From Candidatus Desulfarcum epimagneticum (lineage in GTDB: Bacteria; Desulfobacterota; Desulfobacteria; Desulfobacterales; CR-1), in NCBI GenBank assembly GCA_900659855.1, contig CAACVI010000034.1:1-64000 (forward strand): 64,000 bases of DNA. The letters run 5' to 3'. Every line of letters starts with the position of its first letter. Positions within the stretch are counted from its first letter, which is position 1. The notes under the pieces were generated by a model. The model saw nothing but the letters and a program-made list of their open reading frames with translations, was not told the DNA's origin and ran no database searches. Of this stretch, positions 43,127-52,454 are shown piece after piece. The position numbers and the translations under genes are program-made.

Positions 43127-44133
43127 CTCATCCACCCATTCAAAAGAGCGTGGAATTTTCCGCCCGGACGTTTTTTTCCCCCCGAGCTCAGATGCCAGAT
43201 AGCGGTTTGCCGGATTCCCTCTTCCATATCATGCGGCGGGCGCCATCCCAGCTCTTTTCGTATTTTGGAACTGTCGACGGAAAGGGATCCGCAGAGCTTT
43301 TCAATGGCTTCGGACTTTCCCAAAATTCCCGCCACCCATCGGATGAAAGAGACCGGGAACGGAAACAAACGGGCCGGCTTCCCCAGGGCCGAAGCCATCA
43401 TTTTCATCAGACCGGGCGTTGAGACATCGCGGCCGTCGCATATCAAAAACGTTTTTCCGGCGGCTTTGGGGCTTTTCAGACATGTTAGAAGACCATCCAC
43501 CAGGTTGCCCACATAGATCAGGCTTCGCCTGTTTTGAACATTTTTAAACGGTATGGGAATCTTTGAGTCCAGCGCCTTTAAAAGATTTAGAAAATTGGCT
43601 TTGACCCCGGGCCCATACACCAAAGGAGTGCGGAGAATCACCGTTTCCATGCCGCTTCGACGCCCGATTTTTTTCAGCTCACGCTCCGCCTCCCATTTGC
43701 TGACGCCGTAAGGGTCCAGTGGGTTCGCCGGGTCTTTTTCCGTATAGGGGGCCGACCGGCCCTCCCCATTGACTTTGATGGAGCTGAGAAACACGATTCG
43801 TCTGACTCCGGCGGAGGCCGCGTCTTCCGCCATTTTCCTGGCGCCCGCGACATTTGTTTTCCGGAATTCCATGAGAGAATCTTTATCCTGATCGTCCATG
43901 ACATGGACCCTGGCGGCCAGATGGAACACTGCGTCTATGCCATCCATAACCTCGGACCAATCAGTGGTGTGGTCAATTGATCCGACATCAAAAATATCCA
44001 CATCCCCTGATTCGTTTTTTAATTTTTTTACAGATCTTGTGGTTCCCCTGACCCGAAATCCTTTTTCCAGGAGCTTTTCGCAAAGAGGCCGGCCAATAAA
44101 ACCAGTGGCGCCTGTCACAAGAATATGACGCAT
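43123..44133 (-). CDS. NAD-dependent sugar epimerase/reductase (SDR, WbpV-like)
   Basis: A 336-residue extended SDR: GATGFIGRPLCEKL cofactor motif, FHLAARVHVMDDQ, the catalytic serine in SSIKVNGE and YGVSK with Y-x3-K. The layout resembles WbpV/WbcG-type 4-keto reductases or UDP-GlcNAc 4-epimerases, which sit next to phosphoglycosyl transferases. The ATG at 44133 lies 5 bases after the polymerase stop; an upstream frame is not conserved. Together with the CapD-like dehydratase it may make UDP-QuiNAc. Confidence 0.82.
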   Translation of the reverse strand: MRHILVTGATGFIGRPLCEKLLEKGFRVRGTTRSVKKLKNESGDVDIFDVGSIDHTTDWSEVMDGIDAVFHLAARVHVMDDQDKDSLMEFRKTNVAGARKMAEDAASAGVRRIVFLSSIKVNGEGRSAPYTEKDPANPLDPYGVSKWEAERELKKIGRRSGMETVILRTPLVYGPGVKANFLNLLKALDSKIPIPFKNVQNRRSLIYVGNLVDGLLTCLKSPKAAGKTFLICDGRDVSTPGLMKMMASALGKPARLFPFPVSFIRWVAGILGKSEAIEKLCGSLSVDSSKIRKELGWRPPHDMEEGIRQTAIWHLSSGGKKRPGGKFHALLNGWMR

Positions 44134-44138
44134 ATGGG

Positions 44139-46589
44139 TCAAAGGGCGATCTTTCTTTTCAAGGTCATCAAGCGGTTTAAAAGAAGTCCCCAAAGGAAAA
44201 AAATCAAAATTCCGGGATAAGGCTGCCTGAATGTGGCTTTGAAATTGTTGTCCACCAATATCAAAAAAAAGACCACCATGCATAGGCCGAGAAGTCTTTG
44301 CGATTTAAAAATATGCCCCCTGAGCTTAAATGCCAGGAGCAATGAATACCCGACCAGGAAAAATATCGGGAGAATAGCTAAAAAACCGAAATTATAAATA
44401 AAATCAAGAAAAAAATTGTGAGCGCTGGTGGCCAGGGCGCGATCAAACGGTTTGTTATTCCCCAGTAAAAAAGTTTTGCCATCAGTCATGATTGAATCGC
44501 TGTATAATTCCCAGTCTCTAAAACGGTCATTGAGGTTGGTTGGCAAAATTTTTTTATTTAAAGATATTTTATTGCCGGAAAAAAAATTTTCTTTTACTTC
44601 CTTTAAAAAGCCATATTTTTGAGTAAAGTGGAAGTCGCTTCTAGCGGAATAAAAATAACCGGCTACGGGGATAAGAAAACACAATAGCGCCACAATTATT
44701 TTTTTGTCTCCATATCTTATAAAACGAAACAAGATAAATGTGGTCAAACCGGCGGTTGCAATAAAAAATGCCAACATGGAACAACTTGCGGCGGCATATA
44801 TTTCAACCAAAGGAATCATGATAAAAAACCCTTTGCGATAACCCGGATATTCCCAAAGGGAGAACAATGAGACTAAAAAACAACTAACCAATATCACGGG
44901 AACAAACTCCCAGTGCTGGTAAATGCTGAAAAAAAATACCGAGTGATCCAGTCTGATTGTTCCTGAAATCCAGGTTGACAAAAGCTGCAAAGGGACAATG
45001 ATCAAAATAGTGAAAAAAAAAGCCTTTTCCACAATCAGTTTTCCGTTTTTTTCGCTTTCGAAGAGCTGCCCAAGAGGCAAAGCAAAACAAGGGAGCATAT
45101 ATTGAAAAAGCAAAAGAAACTTATAACGCTCCACAGCTATTTGCCCGTTGGACGCAATGATGGTTGTCAAAACAGTTAAGACAAACAACAGAAAAATAAC
45201 CGTCATAGACATGTATGCTTTTTTGTACCGCCCCAGCGCCAAAAGCCCTGCATAGCAAGCAATGATTGAAATAGGCAATGGCACCTGGGTAATGATCGCA
45301 TCGGAATTCAGCACAAGTTCGGAAGTGTGAAAAATACGCCCGGATAACTGGAAAAAAAGAGGAAAAATCAACAAAAACGAGATTCCAAATTTTATATGAG
45401 CGTCGGAAACCCCCAGAAGCATGGCGCTTTCATTGTCTTTAATAAAACGTTTTGCGCTCATATAAAAAAGCAGAGATAAAACGGAGTTGATCAAATACAA
45501 TAAGGAAAAAGACTTGACCCCGCCTGTAAAATAGAGACATGGGATGGATGCCACAAGAAGGATATGGATCAGCATATCCGGCCCGAAAATATCCGCATTT
45601 TCGTAATGCTTTAATAACGCCAGTTTTATGCTTTGCGCCTTTATCATGATCACGCCCCCGACCAGAGAAAAACCGGCTGTCGTCCAGAAAAAATATTTTT
45701 TCCCCGTCAATTCAAGAAAAGAGAGCTGGAAAAATGAGGCGGTCACAAGAAAAAGGCCGATGAAAAGAATAAAGCAGATGGCGGTTTTAATAAATGGCGG
45801 AAAATATCTGGCGCCGGTGCGTTCTTCATGCAATGCGATGCTTGGGCCCAAAACATTGGCAAAGGATGACCCCATAAAACTTCCCACAGCGATGGCGCCA
45901 AAAATATCCCCGGCCATTGTTTTGTCCGTAAGCAAAAAAATAATAAGACGAAACATGAACAGTGAAAATCCGATAATCGCGGTGGACCCGAAATGCGGAA
46001 GCGTCGTGGATAATGCCTTTCCGATTTCTTTCAACGGAGGCATCTTTTCAAAAACAATAAAACGAAGGCTGAATAAGAGAGGGAGAAACGCCCAGACACT
46101 CAACGCGGCTATGGCGTATTTTTCATCTATTAATATTAATCCAAAAGCGGTTAACAGTGAAACCGCCTGAAGCGTTAAAAATATCAAGGCGAACTTTTCA
46201 TCTTTTTGAACTTCAACGCGGCATAAATGGACTTCATTGATCCATTCAACGCATCTTCTGACAACCAAAACCAGCGCCAGGGCATGATCAATGCCTGCCA
46301 GAAACATGCACATGAAATAAGCCAGGGCCGCCAGAGGAATCAGAATGATCAATCTGGAAAACAGCATCATCGGCAAGGAGACTTGTCCTTTTCCATAAAG
46401 GATGATATTTCTGAAATTCCCTGAAAAAGCGTAAAAAGTCGCGAGAGTCGCGCCGTGCACAACCGCGATTTCAGCGGCCAGCTCTGATTTTCCGAATATG
46501 CTTAAGCCTATCACCATGGCGATCATGGATTGGGTGATGGACATATATGAAATTGGGAAGATATAATTTATTGATTTCTGGTTGCTCAT
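44139..46589 (-). CDS. fused flippase-like and O-antigen polymerase-like membrane protein
   Basis: An 816-residue protein with some 20 or more hydrophobic spans. Residues about 1-415 look like a polysaccharide flippase of the Wzx/MATE type (GSFMGSSFANVLGPSIALHEE). Residues about 430-816 look like an O-antigen polymerase or ligase, with TSAHNFFLDFIYNFGFLAI as in WaaL/Wzy and a preceding large loop. The two halves together match the sum of two normal proteins, and no internal stop or restart is evident. Base composition is much more AT-rich than the sugar-core genes around it. Confidence 0.7.
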   Translation of the reverse strand: MSNQKSINYIFPISYMSITQSMIAMVIGLSIFGKSELAAEIAVVHGATLATFYAFSGNFRNIILYGKGQVSLPMMLFSRLIILIPLAALAYFMCMFLAGIDHALALVLVVRRCVEWINEVHLCRVEVQKDEKFALIFLTLQAVSLLTAFGLILIDEKYAIAALSVWAFLPLLFSLRFIVFEKMPPLKEIGKALSTTLPHFGSTAIIGFSLFMFRLIIFLLTDKTMAGDIFGAIAVGSFMGSSFANVLGPSIALHEERTGARYFPPFIKTAICFILFIGLFLVTASFFQLSFLELTGKKYFFWTTAGFSLVGGVIMIKAQSIKLALLKHYENADIFGPDMLIHILLVASIPCLYFTGGVKSFSLLYLINSVLSLLFYMSAKRFIKDNESAMLLGVSDAHIKFGISFLLIFPLFFQLSGRIFHTSELVLNSDAIITQVPLPISIIACYAGLLALGRYKKAYMSMTVIFLLFVLTVLTTIIASNGQIAVERYKFLLLFQYMLPCFALPLGQLFESEKNGKLIVEKAFFFTILIIVPLQLLSTWISGTIRLDHSVFFFSIYQHWEFVPVILVSCFLVSLFSLWEYPGYRKGFFIMIPLVEIYAAASCSMLAFFIATAGLTTFILFRFIRYGDKKIIVALLCFLIPVAGYFYSARSDFHFTQKYGFLKEVKENFFSGNKISLNKKILPTNLNDRFRDWELYSDSIMTDGKTFLLGNNKPFDRALATSAHNFFLDFIYNFGFLAILPIFFLVGYSLLLAFKLRGHIFKSQRLLGLCMVVFFLILVDNNFKATFRQPYPGILIFFLWGLLLNRLMTLKRKIAL

Positions 46590-46651
46590 GAATCCTTTTG
46601 GTTAAATTTGGTTCTTATCAATTTGAGAATTTGAGGCGAATGGTGTAAATG

Positions 46652-47869
46652 TCATCTTTTTAATTCACTCATCCAAGTTTCCAATCGTTTTAACAGATTG
46701 TTTGGCTCAAAATGTTCATTAAAATATTTTCTTCCCTTTCGCCCCATTTTTTTTCGCTCAACATCACTCAAATTAGACATTTTTAAAACCGCCATGGCCA
46801 AGGATTTCGGATTCTCGGGAGGACATGCAAAACCGGCCCCGGATTCTGTTACTATCCGCGCGCCCTCTCCTTCCATGGCGACTATCACTGGTTTCGCGCA
46901 GGCAAGATAGGACTGAATTTTTCCAGGAATGGTAAAAGCAAAAATAGGCTCCTTTTTGAGTATCGCCAAAAGAGCGTCTGACAGCGCAAAAAATTCGGGC
47001 ATTGTCTCCATAGGGCGTCTTCCCAGAAGACGCACATTTTTTTCCAGCCCCCGCTTTTCCACCTGGGACTCAACCCATGAAAACATCCGGCCCATCCCGA
47101 GAATCACCCAGTTGATTTGATCGTTGTTTTTCAAAATCTCCGCCGCGCCTAAAATGGTTTCAAAATCCTGGGCCGCGCCGATATTCCCCGCGAATGTGAC
47201 GCAAAATCCCCCGGGCATTAGTTTTCGTTTTTCAGAATCTTTCTTCACGACAACCGGCTGATAAAGTTTTTCAGCGCTGTTGGGAAAATAGGACACAATA
47301 TCCGGTTCGGCTCCCTGGTTGATTATCTCTTTAATAAAAGCGTGAGACTGGGCCAATATGAGATCACACCGGCTATATATAAGCCTGATGAACATATCGA
47401 TAATTTTTAAAACTTTCTTTGAACGGATATTGCCGGTGGCGGAAAGGGTTCGGGGCCACAGATCCTGAGCCCAGTAAATCAACTTGGCTTTTGTGAATAT
47501 TTTTAAAAAAATCGCGGGCATCCCTTCTGAGAAAGGAGATTGGTTGAAAAAAATGATATCAATTTTTTTCCGGGAAAAAAGCAGAACGGAAAAACAGGCG
47601 AAAAACATAAAAGAAAGATAATTAATAATAAGCTCCCACCATCTCCCTTTTCTCCTGGGGAAAAGAGGCGCCCGAAAAATTTTTATGCCGTTAAAATCCT
47701 CCCGTCTCTTTTTCCAGAGACCATATCCTTCATAATAATGTCCATAGGGATAGTTGGGTATCCCCGTTAAGACGGTGACCTCGTGTCCCCTTTTTTTCAA
47801 AGAGATGGCAATATCGTTGATTCGAAAATCTTCAGGCCAGAAAAATTGAGAAAGAAATAAAATTTTCAT
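46652..47869 (-). CDS. family 4 glycosyltransferase, probable FucNAc transferase (WbuB-like)
   Basis: A 405-residue GT-B enzyme: ILFLSQFFWPEDFRINDIA at the N-terminus, GHEVTVLTGIPNYPYG, FAGNIGAAQDFETIL and PGKIQSYLACAKPVI in the donor half. This pattern is typical of WbuB, which transfers N-acetyl-L-fucosamine, and the gene directly follows the three candidate FucNAc synthesis genes, as in E. coli O26. Substrate assignment is by context. Confidence 0.82.
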   Translation of the reverse strand: MKILFLSQFFWPEDFRINDIAISLKKRGHEVTVLTGIPNYPYGHYYEGYGLWKKRREDFNGIKIFRAPLFPRRKGRWWELIINYLSFMFFACFSVLLFSRKKIDIIFFNQSPFSEGMPAIFLKIFTKAKLIYWAQDLWPRTLSATGNIRSKKVLKIIDMFIRLIYSRCDLILAQSHAFIKEIINQGAEPDIVSYFPNSAEKLYQPVVVKKDSEKRKLMPGGFCVTFAGNIGAAQDFETILGAAEILKNNDQINWVILGMGRMFSWVESQVEKRGLEKNVRLLGRRPMETMPEFFALSDALLAILKKEPIFAFTIPGKIQSYLACAKPVIVAMEGEGARIVTESGAGFACPPENPKSLAMAVLKMSNLSDVERKKMGRKGRKYFNEHFEPNNLLKRLETWMSELKR

Positions 47870-47877
47870 ATGGAATC

Positions 47878-49008
47878 TTAAGGCTTGCGCCAGACCGTTC
47901 TGTTTATGTAATCCGTATAGCTCAAAATGATTCTCAAAACTTTTTTCGACACATTGTCCACGTCATAATCCCCGACCAGCTTAAAGGAGCGCTTTCCTTT
48001 GGAATGATGGGCCGCGACCACATCAATCGAGTCCATGACCCGGCCGGGCTTTAAACCGCACATAATAAGCGTCCCCTCGTCCATGCCCTCCGGGCGCTCA
48101 TGGGCGTTTCGGATCGTGACTGCGGGAAAATTAAGTATGGACGATTCCTCGGTGATGGTTCCGCTGTCTGAAATCACGCAAAACGCCTTCATCTGAAGTC
48201 TCACATAATCGAAAAATCCCAGCGGCTTTAAAAAACGGACGCGCTCATCGGAATGAAAATCGCCATGTCCTTCTATTTTTTTTCGGGTCCTGGGATGGGT
48301 GGACACGATGACGGGCAGGCCGTATTTTTCGGCCATGGCGTTTAATGTGTCCAGGAAATCCAGAAAATTGACCTCGCTGTCCACATTTTCTTCCCGATGG
48401 GCGCTGACCACAAGATACTTTTCAGGCTCAAGGCCCAGACGGTCATGAACATCGGACGCCGATATCTTCGGCATGTAATAGTCCAGAACCTCTTTCATGG
48501 GCGAGCCGGTCTTGATCACGGTCTCGGGTTTGAGCCCCTCGGCCAGTAGATAATGCCGGGCATGCTCAGTCAGGGGCATATTGATATCGCTTAAATGATC
48601 CAGTATTTTCCGGTTGATCTCCTCGGGAACCCGCTGGTCGAAACAGCGGTTTCCGGCCTCCATATGAAACACCGGGATTTTTCTTCGTTTGGCCGAAATC
48701 ACCGAAAGACAGCTATTGGTGTCCCCATAAAGCAAAACGGCGTCCGGCCGGACCTTTTCCATGAGGTCGTCCGAGCGCGAGATCACCTCGCCGATGGTCC
48801 CGGCGGCGGTCTCTTTGGCGGCGTTCAAAAAGAAATCCGGCTTTCGGATTTCAAGATCCTTGAAAAAAATTTCATTTAACTCGTAATCATAATTCTGACC
48901 CGAATGAGCCAGGGTATGATCGGTGTGGGCGTCGAGTTCATGGATCACCCGGGACAGTTTGATGATTTCAGGCCGGGTGCCCACGATGGTCATGACTTTG
49001 AGGGTCAA
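47878..49008 (-). CDS. UDP-N-acetylglucosamine 2-epimerase family (FnlC/WbjD-like)
   Basis: A 376-residue non-hydrolysing epimerase: TIVGTRPEIIKLSRVI, AHSGQNYDYELNEIFF, HMEAGNRCFDQRVPEEINR, SAHREENVDS and SDSGTITEESSIL. The residues around NRCFDQRVPEE match the FnlC/Cap5G subgroup making UDP-L-FucNAc rather than WecB. Translation probably starts at TTG 49008, which has AAAGGAG six bases upstream; the first ATG (48993) is too far from it. Confidence 0.85.
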   Translation of the reverse strand: MTLKVMTIVGTRPEIIKLSRVIHELDAHTDHTLAHSGQNYDYELNEIFFKDLEIRKPDFFLNAAKETAAGTIGEVISRSDDLMEKVRPDAVLLYGDTNSCLSVISAKRRKIPVFHMEAGNRCFDQRVPEEINRKILDHLSDINMPLTEHARHYLLAEGLKPETVIKTGSPMKEVLDYYMPKISASDVHDRLGLEPEKYLVVSAHREENVDSEVNFLDFLDTLNAMAEKYGLPVIVSTHPRTRKKIEGHGDFHSDERVRFLKPLGFFDYVRLQMKAFCVISDSGTITEESSILNFPAVTIRNAHERPEGMDEGTLIMCGLKPGRVMDSIDVVAAHHSKGKRSFKLVGDYDVDNVSKKVLRIILSYTDYINRTVWRKP

Positions 49009-49041
49009 AGCGCTCTCCTTTTGCCTGTGAAAATGGCTTGT

Positions 49042-50109
49042 TTATCTTAACAACTCGCCGTTTGGCCTCTTTTCCAGATCATCGGCCATGAGTTGATTTT
49101 TTTTAAGCAAATCGATGGTTTCATCGAAGTTCAAAGGATGATCGCTTGAGCTGAATTCCTTTTTGAACGCCCGGGGGCTTGGGTCCGATTCATCCTGAAG
49201 CTCCGGAAGCATGGATTGAATGGCGTAATAATCCCCGGCGCTCACGCATCGATGGGCCTCCTCTTCCGAAACCATGATCTCATGCATTTTCTCGCCGGGC
49301 CGGATCCCCGTGATTTGAATCTCGATGTCACGCTCTTGGATCAATGCCTTCGCGATGTTCAGGGCCGTGGCCGAGGGGGCGTCGGGAACATAGATTTCCC
49401 CGGGCCTCGCGCTTTTGATCGCCGCGAACACCGTGTTTACCGCCTGGTCCAGACTTAATAAAAACCGGGTCATCTCCGGAACCGTCACCGTCACCGGACC
49501 GCCATTTTGAATCTGGTCATGAAACAGCGGAATCACAGAGCCCCTTGAAGCCAGCACATTTCCATACCTCACACAAATAAACCTCACGTCGGGATTCAAT
49601 ATATTGGCGGCTAAAAAAATGCGCTCCTGAATCGCCTTGGTCATGCCCATCACATTGACCGGTTTGCATGCCTTGTCCGTGCTGACGCCCACCACGGTCT
49701 GGACGGGCAAATGATTCTCTCCAATGGCGCGCACAATGTTCGCGGCGCCCATGCAATTTGTCAGCATGGCCTGCTCCGGAAAATACTCGCAGGACGGCAC
49801 CTGTTTCAACGCTGCGGCGTTCACCACTATGTCCGCGTCTCCAAGGACAGAGCAGACATCGGCGAAATTTCGGACATCTCCTATTCTGAATTCCAGAACA
49901 TCCATAAAATTGCGATAAATCACCTCGTCCGTGGCCACCAGTCGGCGCTGATAACTCATTCGCATCTCATGCTGCTTGGCCTCGTCCCGTGAAAACACGA
50001 TCACTTTTTTCGGAACGCCCAAGTCCCCGGTCAAAATGCGCCTCACCAATGTTTTTCCCAGGGACCCGGTTCCCCCGGTCACCACAACGGATTTATCCTC
50101 AAAAATCAT
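49042..50109 (-). CDS. UDP-GlcNAc 4,6-dehydratase/5-epimerase (FnlA/CapE-like)
   Basis: A 355-residue soluble SDR: VTGGTGSLGKTLV, SRDEAKQHEMRMSY, NAAALKQVPSCEYFPEQA, the S-M-K pattern in GVSTDKACKPVNVMGMTK, and GNVLASRGSVIPLF. The set is characteristic of FnlA/WbjB/CapE, which makes the 4-keto-L-talose precursor of UDP-L-FucNAc. The ATG at 50109 follows AAAGAGAG. It neighbours a reductase upstream and the 2-epimerase downstream. Confidence 0.9.
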   Translation of the reverse strand: MIFEDKSVVVTGGTGSLGKTLVRRILTGDLGVPKKVIVFSRDEAKQHEMRMSYQRRLVATDEVIYRNFMDVLEFRIGDVRNFADVCSVLGDADIVVNAAALKQVPSCEYFPEQAMLTNCMGAANIVRAIGENHLPVQTVVGVSTDKACKPVNVMGMTKAIQERIFLAANILNPDVRFICVRYGNVLASRGSVIPLFHDQIQNGGPVTVTVPEMTRFLLSLDQAVNTVFAAIKSARPGEIYVPDAPSATALNIAKALIQERDIEIQITGIRPGEKMHEIMVSEEEAHRCVSAGDYYAIQSMLPELQDESDPSPRAFKKEFSSSDHPLNFDETIDLLKKNQLMADDLEKRPNGELLR

Positions 50110-50128
50110 TTTTTCTCTCTTTGTTTTA

Positions 50129-50971
50129 TCAGGCAAGTTCTTCTATCATGGCTTCCCATGCGGGAGGCGTATAGTTGAATGTTTGCCTGAATCGAGTTGA
50201 ATCCAGGCTCCGGTCACACGCAAATCTATAATCCGGAACAATTTCAATATCTAAATTTAATTTTTCTTTAATCAATGACAGCAAATCGTATTTGGTGATG
50301 GGTTCGCTCGAGACATTGTAGATTCCAGAACATCTTGGTCTCTCAGTTATGATTTTTTCAACAATACGGTTCAGCTCCATGGTTGTGAAGCCGGTGTAAA
50401 TCGCCTTTGCAAATCCATTTATTCTACCGGTCTGCGAAAGGAACCATTCCAGAAGCTCCGTCCCATGTTCCAGCTCGTGACCTATGAATGAAGATCTTAA
50501 GGTAAGGGCATATTTCCCGGAAACCTCTCCAAGGCCCTTTGTCCGTCCATATAAATCTTCGGCGTTCGGCGGGCTGTCATCGGCATATTGGCCGTCTATT
50601 CCGTCAAACACACAATCAGTGCTGAAATGGATAATTCCGGCCTTATTTTTTTCTCCCCACAGGGCCAGTTCATGGGGGAGCAGTGAATTAAGCTTTATAA
50701 TCTCTATCATGCTGCTGTCATGCTCTTTTCTTTTGGTTATTCCGACACAGTTCAAGACGAACTCGGGCTGGATACGATCCAGTATATTTTTGATACTATT
50801 GAAATCAACGGCGTCAATGGAATCAATTACATTAGAGACTGCAAACAGATCAGTATGGTATTCATCCTTTTTCTTTCTGAGCGTGGCGTAGATGTGTGTA
50901 TGCCTGGATGACAGATAACGCCATAACTCATGGCCAAGCATTCCGCTTCCGCCTAGTATTAAAACGCGCAT
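50129..50971 (-). CDS. RmlD-like SDR reductase, probable third enzyme of the FucNAc set
   Basis: A 280-residue SDR: LILGGSGMLGHELWRYL, NCVGITKRK, HFSTDCVFDGIDG and YGRTKGLGEV, closest in layout to dTDP-4-dehydrorhamnose reductases. In classical FucNAc loci the 4-keto reductase (FnlB/WbjC/CapF) is about 370 residues with a C-terminal cupin; that cupin is missing here. Position next to the FnlA-like gene argues that it does the same reduction. Confidence 0.8.
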   Translation of the reverse strand: MRVLILGGSGMLGHELWRYLSSRHTHIYATLRKKKDEYHTDLFAVSNVIDSIDAVDFNSIKNILDRIQPEFVLNCVGITKRKEHDSSMIEIIKLNSLLPHELALWGEKNKAGIIHFSTDCVFDGIDGQYADDSPPNAEDLYGRTKGLGEVSGKYALTLRSSFIGHELEHGTELLEWFLSQTGRINGFAKAIYTGFTTMELNRIVEKIITERPRCSGIYNVSSEPITKYDLLSLIKEKLNLDIEIVPDYRFACDRSLDSTRFRQTFNYTPPAWEAMIEELA

Positions 50972-50988
50972 TATGTCATTCCCGCAAA

Positions 50989-52410
50989 TTATCTTGATTT
51001 GTAAAAAAATAACAAAAATTTATTGGCATAATAAATTAATAACATATTTAAAAAAAGCGCCCCAAAAAGCAAATAGCTTTGTCCGGGAACATAACCGAAA
51101 TGAGCATACCGATATGCCACCACCTGGGCGAAAAGAGAGCATAAGATAAGATTTGATTCTCCCAGCTTATGTACAAATATCTCTATTCCGGCGCCGATCA
51201 AACCGATTAAAAACATTGAGAAAAACAAAAAAAAGAGCGATCCTGGGTAATAGAAAAAAGCTAAGATTCCAGGTGTTGAAATATGATGAAGTTTTGATGT
51301 GTCAATTTCAGCATAAGAAGATGTGGCTATTATATCCAAATCATATAAAGAAGTTCCATAATCAAAATATTTTTCATTCCAGGCTTTTTTCCATAAATCC
51401 CATCCTAATTTGTCTGAACTGGAAACCGCCATTACACCTTCAATCCCCACCCATCGATCAAGGACAAGAACTCTTGTGGTTCCCGGAATATATTTTAAGC
51501 TGAAATCAGAATGGCTATAATTGCCTTTGCTAAAATAGAAACCCCGCAAATGGGTGGCTATTATAATTGAACAGGAAAATAATATAAAAAACATAACCAA
51601 AGAAAACGCCATTAATCGGAATTTTGAAGCCAAAATACTATTTTTAAACCCTTCATAGGCTCCAAGGGCTAAGGAACTGACATTTATTACCATTCCACGG
51701 CTTAACATGGACACGCTTGAAAAAAAACTTTCCAATAAGCTGAAAAACACCACAAGATACGAACTTTTTTTCAGATTGAAATCAAAATTTAACAATATCG
51801 CCGAGATTGAAGTGGCGCCAAATAATAAAAGCCAGGAGTAAATTCCTCTAAGCCCAAATGGCAATATCGTGCGTGACACCATGCCTTTTTGATAGATTCC
51901 GAAATACATATTTGTCAGTGAAATTGCAAGAAACAAGCCGACAAATCCGATCAGAATTAATTTCCGATGCGTTTTGTAAAATATAAACAGCCCTTCCAGG
52001 CCAATATTCTCTTTATTCTCTTTGCGATCCGGGTATCTGAAAATCCACTTTTCACGAATGATTGACGCCGCTAAAAGAGCCGCCACGCCGCAAGTGGTTA
52101 CGACCAAGGCATGATCATAAGATGTTCCCGAAAAATCAAAAGAACCAAACCGTTCACAAAACTTGCCCTCCAAAAAACCAACTCGTACAGAAAGTTTCAA
52201 CCAGAATCCAAGCCAAAACAAAATTCCTATAAAAGTGTCGAAAAACAGTCTGTTTTTTCTGAATCCGAAAAACAAAAGCGCGTTTAACGCTATTGTAAAT
52301 AAAATATAAACATACCATTTCCCCGGGTAATTTTTAAACGCCGCGCATGATATAAAGAGCACAATAACACAAAACATATAACAAAAATATTTTTGAACTT
52401 TATTTTCCAT
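50989..52410 (-). CDS. Wzy-like oligosaccharide repeat-unit polymerase (predicted)
   Basis: A 473-residue protein with 11 or more membrane spans and one long hydrophilic loop (about 300-380, GFYFSKGNYSHSDFSL to HHISTPGILAFFYYPG). The topology and strong AT bias are typical of Wzy polymerases, which rarely share motifs. It is a second polymerase candidate beside the fused protein at 44139, so the region may assemble more than one glycan. Confidence 0.65.
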   Translation of the reverse strand: MENKVQKYFCYMFCVIVLFISCAAFKNYPGKWYVYILFTIALNALLFFGFRKNRLFFDTFIGILFWLGFWLKLSVRVGFLEGKFCERFGSFDFSGTSYDHALVVTTCGVAALLAASIIREKWIFRYPDRKENKENIGLEGLFIFYKTHRKLILIGFVGLFLAISLTNMYFGIYQKGMVSRTILPFGLRGIYSWLLLFGATSISAILLNFDFNLKKSSYLVVFFSLLESFFSSVSMLSRGMVINVSSLALGAYEGFKNSILASKFRLMAFSLVMFFILFSCSIIIATHLRGFYFSKGNYSHSDFSLKYIPGTTRVLVLDRWVGIEGVMAVSSSDKLGWDLWKKAWNEKYFDYGTSLYDLDIIATSSYAEIDTSKLHHISTPGILAFFYYPGSLFFLFFSMFLIGLIGAGIEIFVHKLGESNLILCSLFAQVVAYRYAHFGYVPGQSYLLFGALFLNMLLIYYANKFLLFFYKSR

Positions 52411-52454
52411 TATTTTTATCTTTCAATAGGATATAAAATCATACCACAGTGTTT

